Assembly (NCBI GenBank): GCA_938003765.1
Contig: CALKYE010000289.1
Span: 1-6,033, forward strand
Direction: 5' to 3'
Source of the DNA: an uncultured Planctomycetia bacterium
GTDB taxonomy: Bacteria > Planctomycetota > UBA1135 > GCA-002686595
DNA length: 6,033 nt
Made by a program: the position numbers and the translations under genes. Positions within the stretch are counted from its first letter, which is position 1. Each line of letters starts with the position of its first letter. Below are positions 1-5,915 of this stretch, piece after piece. The notes beneath the pieces were generated by a model. The model searched no databases, was not told the origin of the DNA, and saw only the letters and a list, made by a program, of their open reading frames with translations.

Positions 1-192
1 CACCTCGCGCGGATCGCGATCGTCGTACTCACCGAGCAACGGAACCTTGGGCTGCGCGTGCCCCTCGAAGCGCGGCGCACACGCGCGCACGAGCTCCCAC
101 TCGGTGAACCCGGGGTGGAAGCTCGCATCGCGCTCCGGGATGGGATGCCAGCCGGGATAGACGTACGCGGCGATGCGGGGCGCAAAAGTCAT
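1..192 (-). CDS. WbsX / GH99-like glycan-processing protein, N-terminal part (cut by window edge)
   Basis: The minus strand reads 64 codons from an ATG at 192-190 to base 1 with no stop, so this is the N-terminus of a longer gene leaving the window on the left. The peptide starts MTFAPRIAAYVYPGWHPIPE and continues with GFTEW (residues 28-32), then RFEGHAQPKVPLLGEYDDRD. This matches the WbsX family N-terminus (A-Y-Y-F-P-Q-F-H-P-I-P-E, then G-F-T-E-W, then F-x-G-H-x-Q-P-x-x-P). WbsX proteins have a GH99-like TIM barrel and usually sit in polysaccharide or O-antigen clusters, where they are annotated as glycosyltransferase or glycoside hydrolase; the exact reaction is rarely known. The family Y-Y-F is Y-V-Y here and the partner of P-Q-F-H is P-G-W-H, so it is a divergent member. 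It is divergent from the FG-GAP gene, with 56 bases between starts. Family call fairly sure; substrate unknown. Confidence 0.8.
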   Translation of the reverse strand, partial: MTFAPRIAAYVYPGWHPIPERDASFHPGFTEWELVRACAPRFEGHAQPKVPLLGEYDDRDPREV

Positions 193-248
193 GGTCGCGA
201 GCGCTGAAGCGTGACGCGCCGCGTGCATCCCAGCTAGTCGATCCCCGC
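193..248. promoter_or_regulatory. Short divergent intergenic region
   Basis: These 56 bases separate two divergent starts, so both promoters must lie here or inside the opposite gene. A CTAG palindrome at 234-237 is the only A/T-containing patch that could serve as a -10 core on either strand. No convincing -35 box and no AGGAGG-like ribosome binding site is visible before either ATG, so the placement rests mainly on gene layout. Confidence 0.3.
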
Positions 249-1856
249 ATGAAGCACTCCAAGTTCCACATCGTGCCGCTCGCGCTGCTCGCGCTCGGCG
301 AACAGATCTGCGCTCAAGGCGAAGTCGTGCGCTTGCCCGGCGGCCCGGGTCGCGGCGTCGCGATCGCCGACCTCGACGGCGACGGGCGCCGCGAGGTCCT
401 GATCGACCAGACGCCGACGCCGTCGGCCCCCGCAGTGCGGATCCTGCGCGTGCCGGATGGCCAGGCGCTGCGCTCGCACCCTGCGCCTCCCAACGTCGAG
501 TACGGCGCGGGCCTCGCCGGGCTGGACGATCTCGACGGCGACGGTGTCGAGGACTACGCCATCGCCGCGCCCGCCGCGAACTCGTGGCTCCCGTCGTTTG
601 TCGAGTTCCGCTCCGGCGCGAGCGGCGCGCTGCTCTCGACCTTCGTGTCGCCCGGCCTGCCGCAGACGCTCGGCCTGGCGCTCGCGCGCATCGCGGATGT
701 CGACCTCGACGGCGTCGACGACGTGCTCATCTCCGCGCGCACTCGCACTCCGGGCTCGCCCAGCCGCGTGTACGTCGTCTCCGGCGCGAGCGGCGCCGTG
801 CTCCGCACGCACCTCGCCGGCCTGGGCAACGGCTACTTCTTCGGCAAGGCGCTGGCGCGCCTGGGCGACGTCGACGGCGACGGCCGGGACGACTACGCCA
901 TCACCGACACGGGCGCGTCCGATCCGGGCACGCTTCCGACCGTCGACGTGTTCAGCGCCGCGAGCGGCGCGCTCGTCTATCGCATCACCTCCGCCATCTG
1001 GGACGGCGCGGGTGAGTCGCTCGCGAACCTGGGCGGCGATCTCGACGGCGACGGCGTCGAGGACTTCGCCGTCGGCGTGCCCGGCCGCTTCCACGCGACG
1101 TTCCGCACCGGCGGCGTCGACGTGCGCTCCGGCGCGAGCGGCGCGCTGATCCGCTCGGTCGACTCCGGCTACGGCGTGATGTTCGGCAGCGCGGTCGTCG
1201 CTCCCGGCGACATCACCGGCGACGGCCTGCCCGACTTCGTGAGCAGCGTGCCGCTCGTGTGCTCCGGCGCCTGCTCCAACAAGGGCTACACGCACTTCTT
1301 CGACGGCGCGACCGGAGCCGATCTCGGCCGCTGCGCGCGCGGCGCAGACGGCGTGGTGAGCGCGCTGGGCGACATCAACTTCGACGGCCGCGGCGACGTG
1401 TTGATCGACGGCGCAGCGCCCATCGTCGCTCTCGGCGGCGTGCGCGCGCCCAAGTCCTACTGCTCGCCGTCCGGCGGCTCGCTGGGCTGCTACCCATTCG
1501 CCGTCATCGCAGGCTCGGCCAGCGCGACCATCGGCCCCGAGCTCGAACTCGTCGCGCCCAACCTGCGGGCGCAGCGCGCGGGCCTCTTCTTCTGGGGCAC
1601 GGCCGCGACCTCAGTCCCCTTCGGCCCGGGCACGATGTGCGTCGCCGCGCCGCGCGTTCGCCTGCCGATCTCGAGCACCGGCGGCAGCACCGGCTGCTCG
1701 GGCGAGCTGCGCACCACTCTCTCGCGCACTTACCTCGCTGCGAATGGACTGCTCCCGGGCGCTGTGTTCTTCGCGCAAGCCTGGGCGCGCGACAACAGCT
1801 CGCCGTCGCAACCGACGCAGCTCACCGCGGCGGTCGAGGTGACTCTGTGGCCTTGA
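249..1856 (+). CDS. Secreted seven-bladed FG-GAP/VCBS beta-propeller protein with a planctomycete-type C-terminal domain
   Basis: A 535-residue exported protein. Residues 1-22 form a signal peptide: basic MKHSK, a hydrophobic LALLAL core, and a plausible cleavage site after I-C-A. Seven acidic FG-GAP loops of the D-x-D-G-D-G type follow, near residues 41-51, 94-104, 150-160, 207-217, 264-274, 320-330 and 374-384. Their spacing is close to 55 residues, as expected for an integrin-alpha-like seven-bladed propeller. The acidic loops should bind Ca2+; loops 3, 6 and 7 deviate (DVDLDG, DITGDG, DINFDG). A repeated R-S-G-A-S-G-A-L turn lies between several blades. Residues about 404-535 form a separate domain beginning YCSPSGGSLGC, with C463 and C483 and a late A-W-A-R-D, resembling C-terminal domains of planctomycete secreted proteins. 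Role probably extracellular adhesion or cell-surface structure; ligand unknown. No ribosome binding site is seen, but the signal peptide starts exactly at this ATG, which supports the start. Confidence 0.85.
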   Translation: MKHSKFHIVPLALLALGEQICAQGEVVRLPGGPGRGVAIADLDGDGRREVLIDQTPTPSAPAVRILRVPDGQALRSHPAPPNVEYGAGLAGLDDLDGDGVEDYAIAAPAANSWLPSFVEFRSGASGALLSTFVSPGLPQTLGLALARIADVDLDGVDDVLISARTRTPGSPSRVYVVSGASGAVLRTHLAGLGNGYFFGKALARLGDVDGDGRDDYAITDTGASDPGTLPTVDVFSAASGALVYRITSAIWDGAGESLANLGGDLDGDGVEDFAVGVPGRFHATFRTGGVDVRSGASGALIRSVDSGYGVMFGSAVVAPGDITGDGLPDFVSSVPLVCSGACSNKGYTHFFDGATGADLGRCARGADGVVSALGDINFDGRGDVLIDGAAPIVALGGVRAPKSYCSPSGGSLGCYPFAVIAGSASATIGPELELVAPNLRAQRAGLFFWGTAATSVPFGPGTMCVAAPRVRLPISSTGGSTGCSGELRTTLSRTYLAANGLLPGAVFFAQAWARDNSSPSQPTQLTAAVEVTLWP

Positions 1857-1870
1857 TGCGCGCCAAGTGA

Positions 1871-1894
1871 CTCGCGGCCTGCGCGGGCCGCGAG
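1871..1894 (+). terminator. First hairpin after the FG-GAP gene
   Basis: A perfect 9-bp inverted repeat, CTCGCGGCC (1871-1879) and GGCCGCGAG (1886-1894), with a 6-base loop, begins 15 bases after the FG-GAP stop. It is GC-rich with no T-run, so on its own it may be a transcript-end stabiliser or a factor-assisted terminator. Confidence 0.5.
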
Positions 1895-1910
1895 AACTCG
1901 GGCTCTCACA

Positions 1911-1945
1911 CCGCACGACGCCTTTGCGCGTCGTGCGGTTGTTTC
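1911..1945 (+). terminator. Second hairpin with short T-rich tail (likely intrinsic terminator)
   Basis: A perfect 11-bp stem, CCGCACGACGC (1911-1921) and GCGTCGTGCGG (1928-1938), with a 6-base loop CTTTGC, is followed by TTGTTTC. This is the best intrinsic-terminator candidate in the window and would end transcription of the FG-GAP gene. Its position also argues against starting the next gene at the GTG at 1867, because that start would put both hairpins inside the coding region. Confidence 0.65.
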
Positions 1946-1976
1946 GTGCGGCGATGTCGCGCCTGCGACGCGGCAC

Positions 1977-1982
1977 TAGAAT
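1977..1982 (+). promoter_or_regulatory. Possible -10 box of the NACHT gene
   Basis: TAGAAT lies 31 bases before the proposed ATG at 2014 and after the terminator hairpins, so it is well placed for a promoter. No good -35 hexamer is seen at 16-18 bases upstream, and no ribosome binding site lies between it and the ATG. This is inferred from one short motif. Confidence 0.3.
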
Positions 1983-2013
1983 CCCGCGCCTCCCGCACCC
2001 CACCGCTCGCAAC

Positions 2014-5000
2014 ATGGCCAAGTCCAAGCGCTCGAAGACGAAGCAGGGTCCCAAGAAGGTCTTCGTGATCTGGGACATGACGATCAAGGTCGGCAAGCTC
2101 ACGCTTCAAGGCCTCGAGCGCACCGAGGGTTGGGACGTCAAGCTGCCAGGCACCGACATCGAAGCCGGTCAGATCTGGAAGGACATCGTCGAGCCGGGAA
2201 TTTCGAACGCAGACTTCGTGCTCGCGCTCGTCGATACGCCGAACGCGAACGTGGGGTTCGAGATCGGCTACGCGTACGGCCGCGATCGTGTCCTGCAAGT
2301 CGCCAGATTCGGCGAAGATCTGCCGAAGTGGATGAAGCTCCCGCCGTTCCAACAGAGCTACTTCGTTCCCTCGTCGAGCAATGGAGAGAGCCTGCGTGAA
2401 CTCATCAACGCGAACGTCGGCATCCCCGCGGTCGCAAAACCCGCGCACGGCAACAAGACTCTGCTGCTCTGTCCGCGCACATGCAGCGACGGCGCGGAGA
2501 CGTGGAACGAGCTTCAGCGTCTGCGGCGAGGGTTCTGGACTGAGCTACCCAAGGCAGGTTGGACGCTTGAGGAGCTACCCAAGAAACTGAAGGGCGTGGG
2601 TCGAGTCGTGTGGGTCGTGCTCGGAACGCACGAGCCGCGCGACGGCGCGGAGAACACCTCGCTCGCGGTCGTCGCGGGTTATGCACTGGCATGCGGTCTC
2701 GACGTGCGCGTCTGGCGCTACGAGGGGCACCGCTCCATCGTCGACCAAGCGCACGAGACACAGACGTTCGACGATCTCGACGACCTCGCCCCGCTCGTCG
2801 CTTCGCTCGACGTCGCACCGGGCGCCACGGTCGAGATCGATGTGCTCGCCGCCTATCGCGCCTTCCTCCGCAAGCAGCACGAACTGGTCGTTCCCTTCTT
2901 CCCGCACGCACGACAGCGAGCCTTCGAGGACATCTACGTGCAACTCGACCTCTCGTTCGCGATGGACGAGAAGGGACACGCGCGCAACGAGCGCGTGCAA
3001 CTCGAGCGCTTCGCACGCAGCACGACGCTCCGCGGACTGCTGGAAGCCGCGCGCGACAGCGACACACCGCTGCGCTGGGTGATCGCGGGCGATCCCGGCG
3101 CGGGCAAGTCGACGATGTGTCGGCGGCTCGCTTGGGAAGTCGGAGCGGAGGCTGACGGACCGCTCGTCGTGCTCGTGTCGCTCCCGCGGCTCCTGCGCGA
3201 GCGCAAGCACCCGTTCGACATCGCCGAGGCCGATCTGTGCGCGTCGTCGCCCGCACTGGGCAAGGTTGATCTCGCCGCGCAGCTCCGAGAGCGGGCCGCA
3301 CAGCGCGCCGACGTATGGCTCCTCCTCGATGCGCTCGACGAGGTTGGCGCCGACTCGGTCCAAGAGCTGTGGAACCTGCTGCACCCGATCCTGGCGGAGC
3401 TGCCGAACGCGGCCGTGGTCATCACCAGCCGCAAGATAGGCCTGGAGAAGATCCCGAACTTCGAGCGCGCGGACGTGCAGCCGCTGAGCGCCAAGCGACG
3501 CGCCGAGCTGGTCGAGCACTGGCTCGTCGACAGGTCGAAGGCGAACGAAGTGCTCGCGCACGTCGATCGCTGCACGCAACTCGCGCAGCTCTCGACCAAT
3601 CCGCTTCTGCTCACGCTGATGGTGGCTGTCACGCTGGAGAGCCCGAACGCACCGACCACAGCGCGCGGGCTGTACGAACGCGCGATCGAGCTGTTGCTGA
3701 AGCGCGGGGCGAGTCCCGATCGTCCCAAGCCCGTCGCTCACCCCACATCGGCGCAGAAGCTCCTCCCGCACCTCGCCTTGGCGCTCATGGACTCTGGGCG
3801 GCTCTCGTGGACCGAAAGCGAACTCGTCGACGCGCTCTACACCTTGACCAACAAGCGCAAGAACAAGGCCCACGCCGAACGCTTGCTGCAGTACCTGGCG
3901 AGCTGGGGCTCGCCCGACAAGCTGCTCGACGACTTGGGCGACAACTCGGGGCTGCTCGGCAAGTTCGACGGCGCCGGCGAGCCCTGGAAGTTCTGGCACC
4001 GCAGCCTGTGCGAGTTCCTCGCCGCGCAGCGCTTGGCCGAGCTGCCAACGCGTGAGCTGAAGTCTCGTCTCCAGAAGCTGGCGAAGGCGAACGACGACGG
4101 CGAGTCGATCCGCTTCTGGGGCCAGACCTACGGCATGGCCTGCGCGCTGGTCGGCGACTCGGCGCGGCTCGAGACGCTCAAGGCCGTACGCTCCGCGAGC
4201 CCCGCGCTGGCTCTGCGCGCTCTGCCGTTCGTCGACACACTCACCGCCGCGTCGGGCTTCGAGTTCCTGCTCGCCACCAAGGGCTGGGATGGCGACCACC
4301 TTCGCTCCCTTGCGAGCAGTTGGCAGCCCGCCGATGCTTCCAAGCTGATCCGCGGCGGACTCGGCGCGCTCGCGAAGCAGAGCCGGAGCGAGTTCGACCT
4401 GAAGCTGATCGCGCAGCTCATCTACGCCCTCGACCTCGTCGAACCTGGCGTCAATGTCGAGCCGCTTCTCACAGCCTTCGGAGTCGGCGCCCAGCCGCAC
4501 CTCGACTTCGCCGAGATCCCGGCAGGCCGCTTCGTGATGGGCGACGCCAAGTCGTCGTTCGAGTGGGATCGCACGGAACACGAGGTCGCTCTGACAAGGC
4601 CATTCCGACTGGGACGCACCACCGTCACCGAAGCGCAGTTCGCGTCCCTCGACCTCGCGCGCAAGCCTGAGAAGTCCGAAGAGAACCTCCCGGTGCGCAG
4701 AGTCTCTTGGTTCCAGGCATGGCTCTTCTGCCGCTGGGTAGGCGGCGCTCTGCCGAGCGAGGCGCAATGGGAGTACGCGTGCCGCGCACAGCGAGACGGC
4801 GTGCGCGATCGGAGAGCGCGGACGGCCTTTTGGTCGGGCGACTCCGAGGAGGATCTGGCCCGAGTGGGTTGGTACGCGGCCAACAGCGAAGGCCGTCCAC
4901 ACCCGGTCGGCATGAAGCCCGCGAACCCGTGGGGCTTGCACGATACTCACGGCAACGTCTGGGAGTGGTGCTCGGATTGGTACGGTGAGTACTCGCAGGA

Positions 5001-5178
5001 GCGGCAGATCGATCCTCCCGGCCCTCTTGGCGGCACCAATCGCGTCGTCCGTGGCGGCGGCTTCAAGAACGGCCTCGAACGATGTTGCTCTGCGTATCGG
5101 TTCAGAGGTCCCCCCGATTATCAGAGAAGCTTTCTCGGCTTCCGTGTCGCGCTGCCCGCCGCCCCGAGCTCGCGCTAG
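2014..5178 (+). CDS. TIR/deoxyribosyltransferase-like - NACHT NTPase - FGE-like lectin-fold protein (probable DGR-diversified conflict/defence protein)
   Basis: A 1054-residue cytoplasmic protein. Residues 14-135 form a Rossmann-like domain (VFVIWDM, ADFVLALVDTPNANVGFEIGYAYG) resembling TIR or nucleoside deoxyribosyltransferase folds; E83 is the expected catalytic glutamate, so NAD+/nucleotide cleavage is the likely effector activity. Residues 146-265 look like a second copy without that glutamate. NACHT follows: Walker A GDPGAGKST (359-367), Walker B LLLDALDEV (436-444), TSR (471-473), STNPLLLTLM (527-536), and FWHRSLCEFLAAQRLAE (660-676). Residues 690-825 are a helical linker. Residues 829-1047 are FGE/C-type-lectin-like: IPAGRFVMGD, LPSEAQWEYACRA, GLHDTHGNVWEWCSDWY, VVRGGGF, LGFRVAL. 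The two-cysteine active site of true FGE is not intact, so ligand binding is more likely than catalysis. The ATG at 2014 is preferred to the GTG at 1867, whose 49-codon leader is Arg-rich and overlaps two terminator hairpins. Function as a sensor-effector immune NTPase is inferred from architecture. Confidence 0.85.
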   Translation: MAKSKRSKTKQGPKKVFVIWDMTIKVGKLTLQGLERTEGWDVKLPGTDIEAGQIWKDIVEPGISNADFVLALVDTPNANVGFEIGYAYGRDRVLQVARFGEDLPKWMKLPPFQQSYFVPSSSNGESLRELINANVGIPAVAKPAHGNKTLLLCPRTCSDGAETWNELQRLRRGFWTELPKAGWTLEELPKKLKGVGRVVWVVLGTHEPRDGAENTSLAVVAGYALACGLDVRVWRYEGHRSIVDQAHETQTFDDLDDLAPLVASLDVAPGATVEIDVLAAYRAFLRKQHELVVPFFPHARQRAFEDIYVQLDLSFAMDEKGHARNERVQLERFARSTTLRGLLEAARDSDTPLRWVIAGDPGAGKSTMCRRLAWEVGAEADGPLVVLVSLPRLLRERKHPFDIAEADLCASSPALGKVDLAAQLRERAAQRADVWLLLDALDEVGADSVQELWNLLHPILAELPNAAVVITSRKIGLEKIPNFERADVQPLSAKRRAELVEHWLVDRSKANEVLAHVDRCTQLAQLSTNPLLLTLMVAVTLESPNAPTTARGLYERAIELLLKRGASPDRPKPVAHPTSAQKLLPHLALALMDSGRLSWTESELVDALYTLTNKRKNKAHAERLLQYLASWGSPDKLLDDLGDNSGLLGKFDGAGEPWKFWHRSLCEFLAAQRLAELPTRELKSRLQKLAKANDDGESIRFWGQTYGMACALVGDSARLETLKAVRSASPALALRALPFVDTLTAASGFEFLLATKGWDGDHLRSLASSWQPADASKLIRGGLGALAKQSRSEFDLKLIAQLIYALDLVEPGVNVEPLLTAFGVGAQPHLDFAEIPAGRFVMGDAKSSFEWDRTEHEVALTRPFRLGRTTVTEAQFASLDLARKPEKSEENLPVRRVSWFQAWLFCRWVGGALPSEAQWEYACRAQRDGVRDRRARTAFWSGDSEEDLARVGWYAANSEGRPHPVGMKPANPWGLHDTHGNVWEWCSDWYGEYSQERQIDPPGPLGGTNRVVRGGGFKNGLERCCSAYRFRGPPDYQRSFLGFRVALPAAPSSR
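5041..5150 (+). other. Candidate DGR variable repeat (VR) at the 3' end of the NACHT gene
   Basis: This codes for residues about 1010-1046 of the lectin-fold domain, from RVVRGGGF to LGFRVA, which is where DGR targets of this fold carry their variable, solvent-facing ligand site. Between 5077 and 5133, 11 of 19 codons end in A or T (including AGA twice, TGT, TCT, TAT twice, TTT). The rest of the gene almost always ends in G or C. The conserved frame G-G-x-(F/W) ... S-A-Y-R ... G-F-R-V remains, while residues between are unusual (R-C-C in place of the common C-R). The downstream edge, GGCTTCCGTGTCGCGCTGCCC, is where an initiation-of-mutagenic-homology element would be expected. The call stays tentative because the adenine-rich template needed for proof is not in the window. 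Confidence 0.55.
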
Positions 5179-5229
5179 AGGATCGATCTTCGATCTTAGA
5201 GGGTGTCCATTTCGCGGCAACGTCGGCAA
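5146..5229 (+). repeat. Inverted repeat, left arm (end of the NACHT gene plus 51 bases after its stop)
   Basis: The 84 bases from GTCGCGCTGCCC, through the TAG stop at 5176-5178, to GTCGGCAA recur as the reverse complement of 6033-5950 with a single mismatch (C at 5160, T on the minus strand at 6019). In the reading frame that mismatch is synonymous (GCC/GCT). The right arm runs off the window, so the repeat is probably longer on the gene-internal side. Confidence 0.95.
5181..5195 (+). repeat. Small hairpin just after the NACHT stop codon
   Basis: GATCGA (5181-5186), a TCT loop and TCGATC (5190-5195) form a 6-bp stem three bases after the TAG. It is flanked by direct copies of TAGAGG at 5176-5181 and 5197-5202. 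The same sequence is present in the right arm. Hairpins just downstream of the variable repeat are known to help DGR retrohoming in Bordetella phage; that role here is a guess, and this stem is short. Confidence 0.45.
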
Positions 5230-5303
5230 GCGCGGCAAGAAGCGGCCGCGAAACGGGGTCCTCGGCAACCAGGCGGCAACCGCGCGGCAACGAGTTGCCG
5301 CGC
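5216..5303 (+). repeat. GGCAA-iterated spacer, left copy
   Basis: Six GGCAA cores occur at 5216, 5225, 5234, 5264, 5275 and 5286: three at 9-base spacing, then after a 30-base gap three at 11-base spacing. An inverted TTGCC at 5295 closes a hairpin. The block lies between the convergent ends of the NACHT gene and the reverse transcriptase fragment and has no convincing protein. Beyond 5229 it still aligns to the right copy: 52 of 63 bases match after removing one extra 11-base unit at 5271-5281. Confidence 0.75.
5282..5303. terminator. 10-bp hairpin between the convergent NACHT and RT genes
   Basis: GCGCGGCAAC (5282-5291) and GTTGCCGCGC (5294-5303) form a perfect stem around GA; with the last pair open this is a 9-bp stem with a CGAG tetraloop. 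It lies 7 bases past the reverse transcriptase stop on the minus strand and about 100 bases past the NACHT stop, so it could end transcription from both sides. There is no T-run on either strand. It could equally be a retrohoming cruciform. Confidence 0.5.
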
Positions 5304-5309
5304 TGCCGG

Positions 5310-5870
5310 TCAGCAGCCGAAGGAGATGTGCGCGGCGCTGGAAGCGAGGGAACGAGCGATTTCGGCGCGGCCGCCGCGCTCCTCCAGCTCAGCCCGCACG
5401 CGCGCGGTGAGGCGCTCGAACGGCTTGCGCGGCAGCGGCTCGATGCCTTCGCGCGTCACCCGATGGCCGAGCGCGTCGACGTGACCGCGGCTGGAGAGGA
5501 TCCGCGCGTTGGGCGACTTGAGCCGCAGGTGGCGCTCGCGCATCAGCCACTCGGCGATCGCCGCCCGCCAGTGGCGCAGCTCTGCGCGTGAGTCGCCGAA
5601 CAGGTGCAGGTCGTCGACGTAGCGCACGTAGCCCGGGACCTTCAACTCACGCTTCACGAAGTGGTCGAACGCACACAGATAGACCTGCGCGGCGAAGAGC
5701 TGGCTGGTGCGCGCGCCGATCGGCCGCCCGCGGCCGGGCGGCGGCCAGTCGGAGGACATGTGCGCGAAGCGGCGTACTCGGGGTGAGTCGAACAGTCCGG
5801 CGCCCGAGCGCAGGACGAGATCGATCAGATCGAGCACGGGTCGATCGAGAATCCGCCTAGTCAGAATCAC
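5310..5870 (-). CDS. DGR-type reverse transcriptase, C-terminal fragment (N-terminal half missing)
   Basis: RNA-directed DNA polymerase fragment of 186 residues, counted from a GTG at 5870-5868. Recognisable parts: GRGRPIGARTSQLFA (46-60), the motif-4 P-I-G-x-x-T-S-Q signature typical of DGR enzymes; FDHFVKREL (68-76); the catalytic YVRYVDDLHLFGD (81-93; the YVDD codons are 5621-5610); and GHRVTREGI (135-143), a form of the usual F-L-G-x-R-V. Known DGR reverse transcriptases are roughly 300-400 residues. Here the first ~130 residues are absent, including the F-F-P-S-I-D motif with the first catalytic aspartate. The recognisable enzyme starts at about LTRRILDRPVLDLIDLVLRS, and the end (AHISFGC, then TGA) also looks short. 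The frame stays open upstream to 6032 but without ATG, GTG or TTG other than the GTG at 5870. Probably inactive alone, or one part of a split gene. Group II intron and retron assignments fit less well. Confidence 0.75.
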   Translation of the reverse strand: MILTRRILDRPVLDLIDLVLRSGAGLFDSPRVRRFAHMSSDWPPPGRGRPIGARTSQLFAAQVYLCAFDHFVKRELKVPGYVRYVDDLHLFGDSRAELRHWRAAIAEWLMRERHLRLKSPNARILSSRGHVDALGHRVTREGIEPLPRKPFERLTARVRAELEERGGRAEIARSLASSAAHISFGC

Positions 5871-5879
5871 GTCGCGTGC

Positions 5880-5915
5880 GGCAACAGCTCGGCAAGTCGT
5901 TGCCGCGCGGTTGCC
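5880..5915. repeat. Long imperfect hairpin next to the RT fragment start
   Basis: GGCAAC (5880-5885) pairs with GTTGCC (5910-5915), and GCTCGGCAA (5887-5895) with TTGCCGCGC (5900-5908). Only A5886/G5909 and T5889/G5906 fall out of perfect symmetry, and the loop is GTCG. This is the counterpart of the 5282-5303 hairpin with a longer lower stem. It starts 10 bases upstream of the GTG of the reverse transcriptase fragment. Confidence 0.65.

Noticed and set aside
234..1295. Minus-strand open frame opposite the FG-GAP gene
   Set aside because: Low-complexity Ala/Arg/Val/Asp translation that mirrors the repeated D-G-D-G codons of the real gene; no independent motif.
1867..2013. N-terminal extension of the NACHT protein from GTG 1867
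   Set aside because: It overlaps two strong hairpins and codes for non-conserved Arg-rich sequence; the recognisable domain begins just after ATG 2014.
2575..5268. Long minus-strand open frame (897 codons) opposite the NACHT gene
   Set aside because: Its translation is Arg/Glu/Val/Ala-rich without any family motif, while the plus strand carries clear NACHT and FGE motifs throughout. It is a high-GC antisense shadow.
5216..5303. CRISPR-like array of short repeats
   Set aside because: The repeat core is only about 5-8 bases and the spacing 9-11 bases, far below CRISPR repeat and spacer sizes, and no cas gene is present.
4985..5410. Plus-strand open frame across the end of the NACHT gene and the GGCAA block
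   Set aside because: It is out of frame with the NACHT gene. The GGCAA-derived peptide (GNVGKRGKK and similar) appears in both repeat arms only because the DNA is repeated. No start or family support.
5310..5870. Group II intron or retron reverse transcriptase
   Set aside because: No maturase or HNH domain and no domain V/VI-like RNA downstream; motif 4 (P-I-G-x-x-T-S-Q) and the F-D-H-F-V-K context resemble DGR enzymes more closely.
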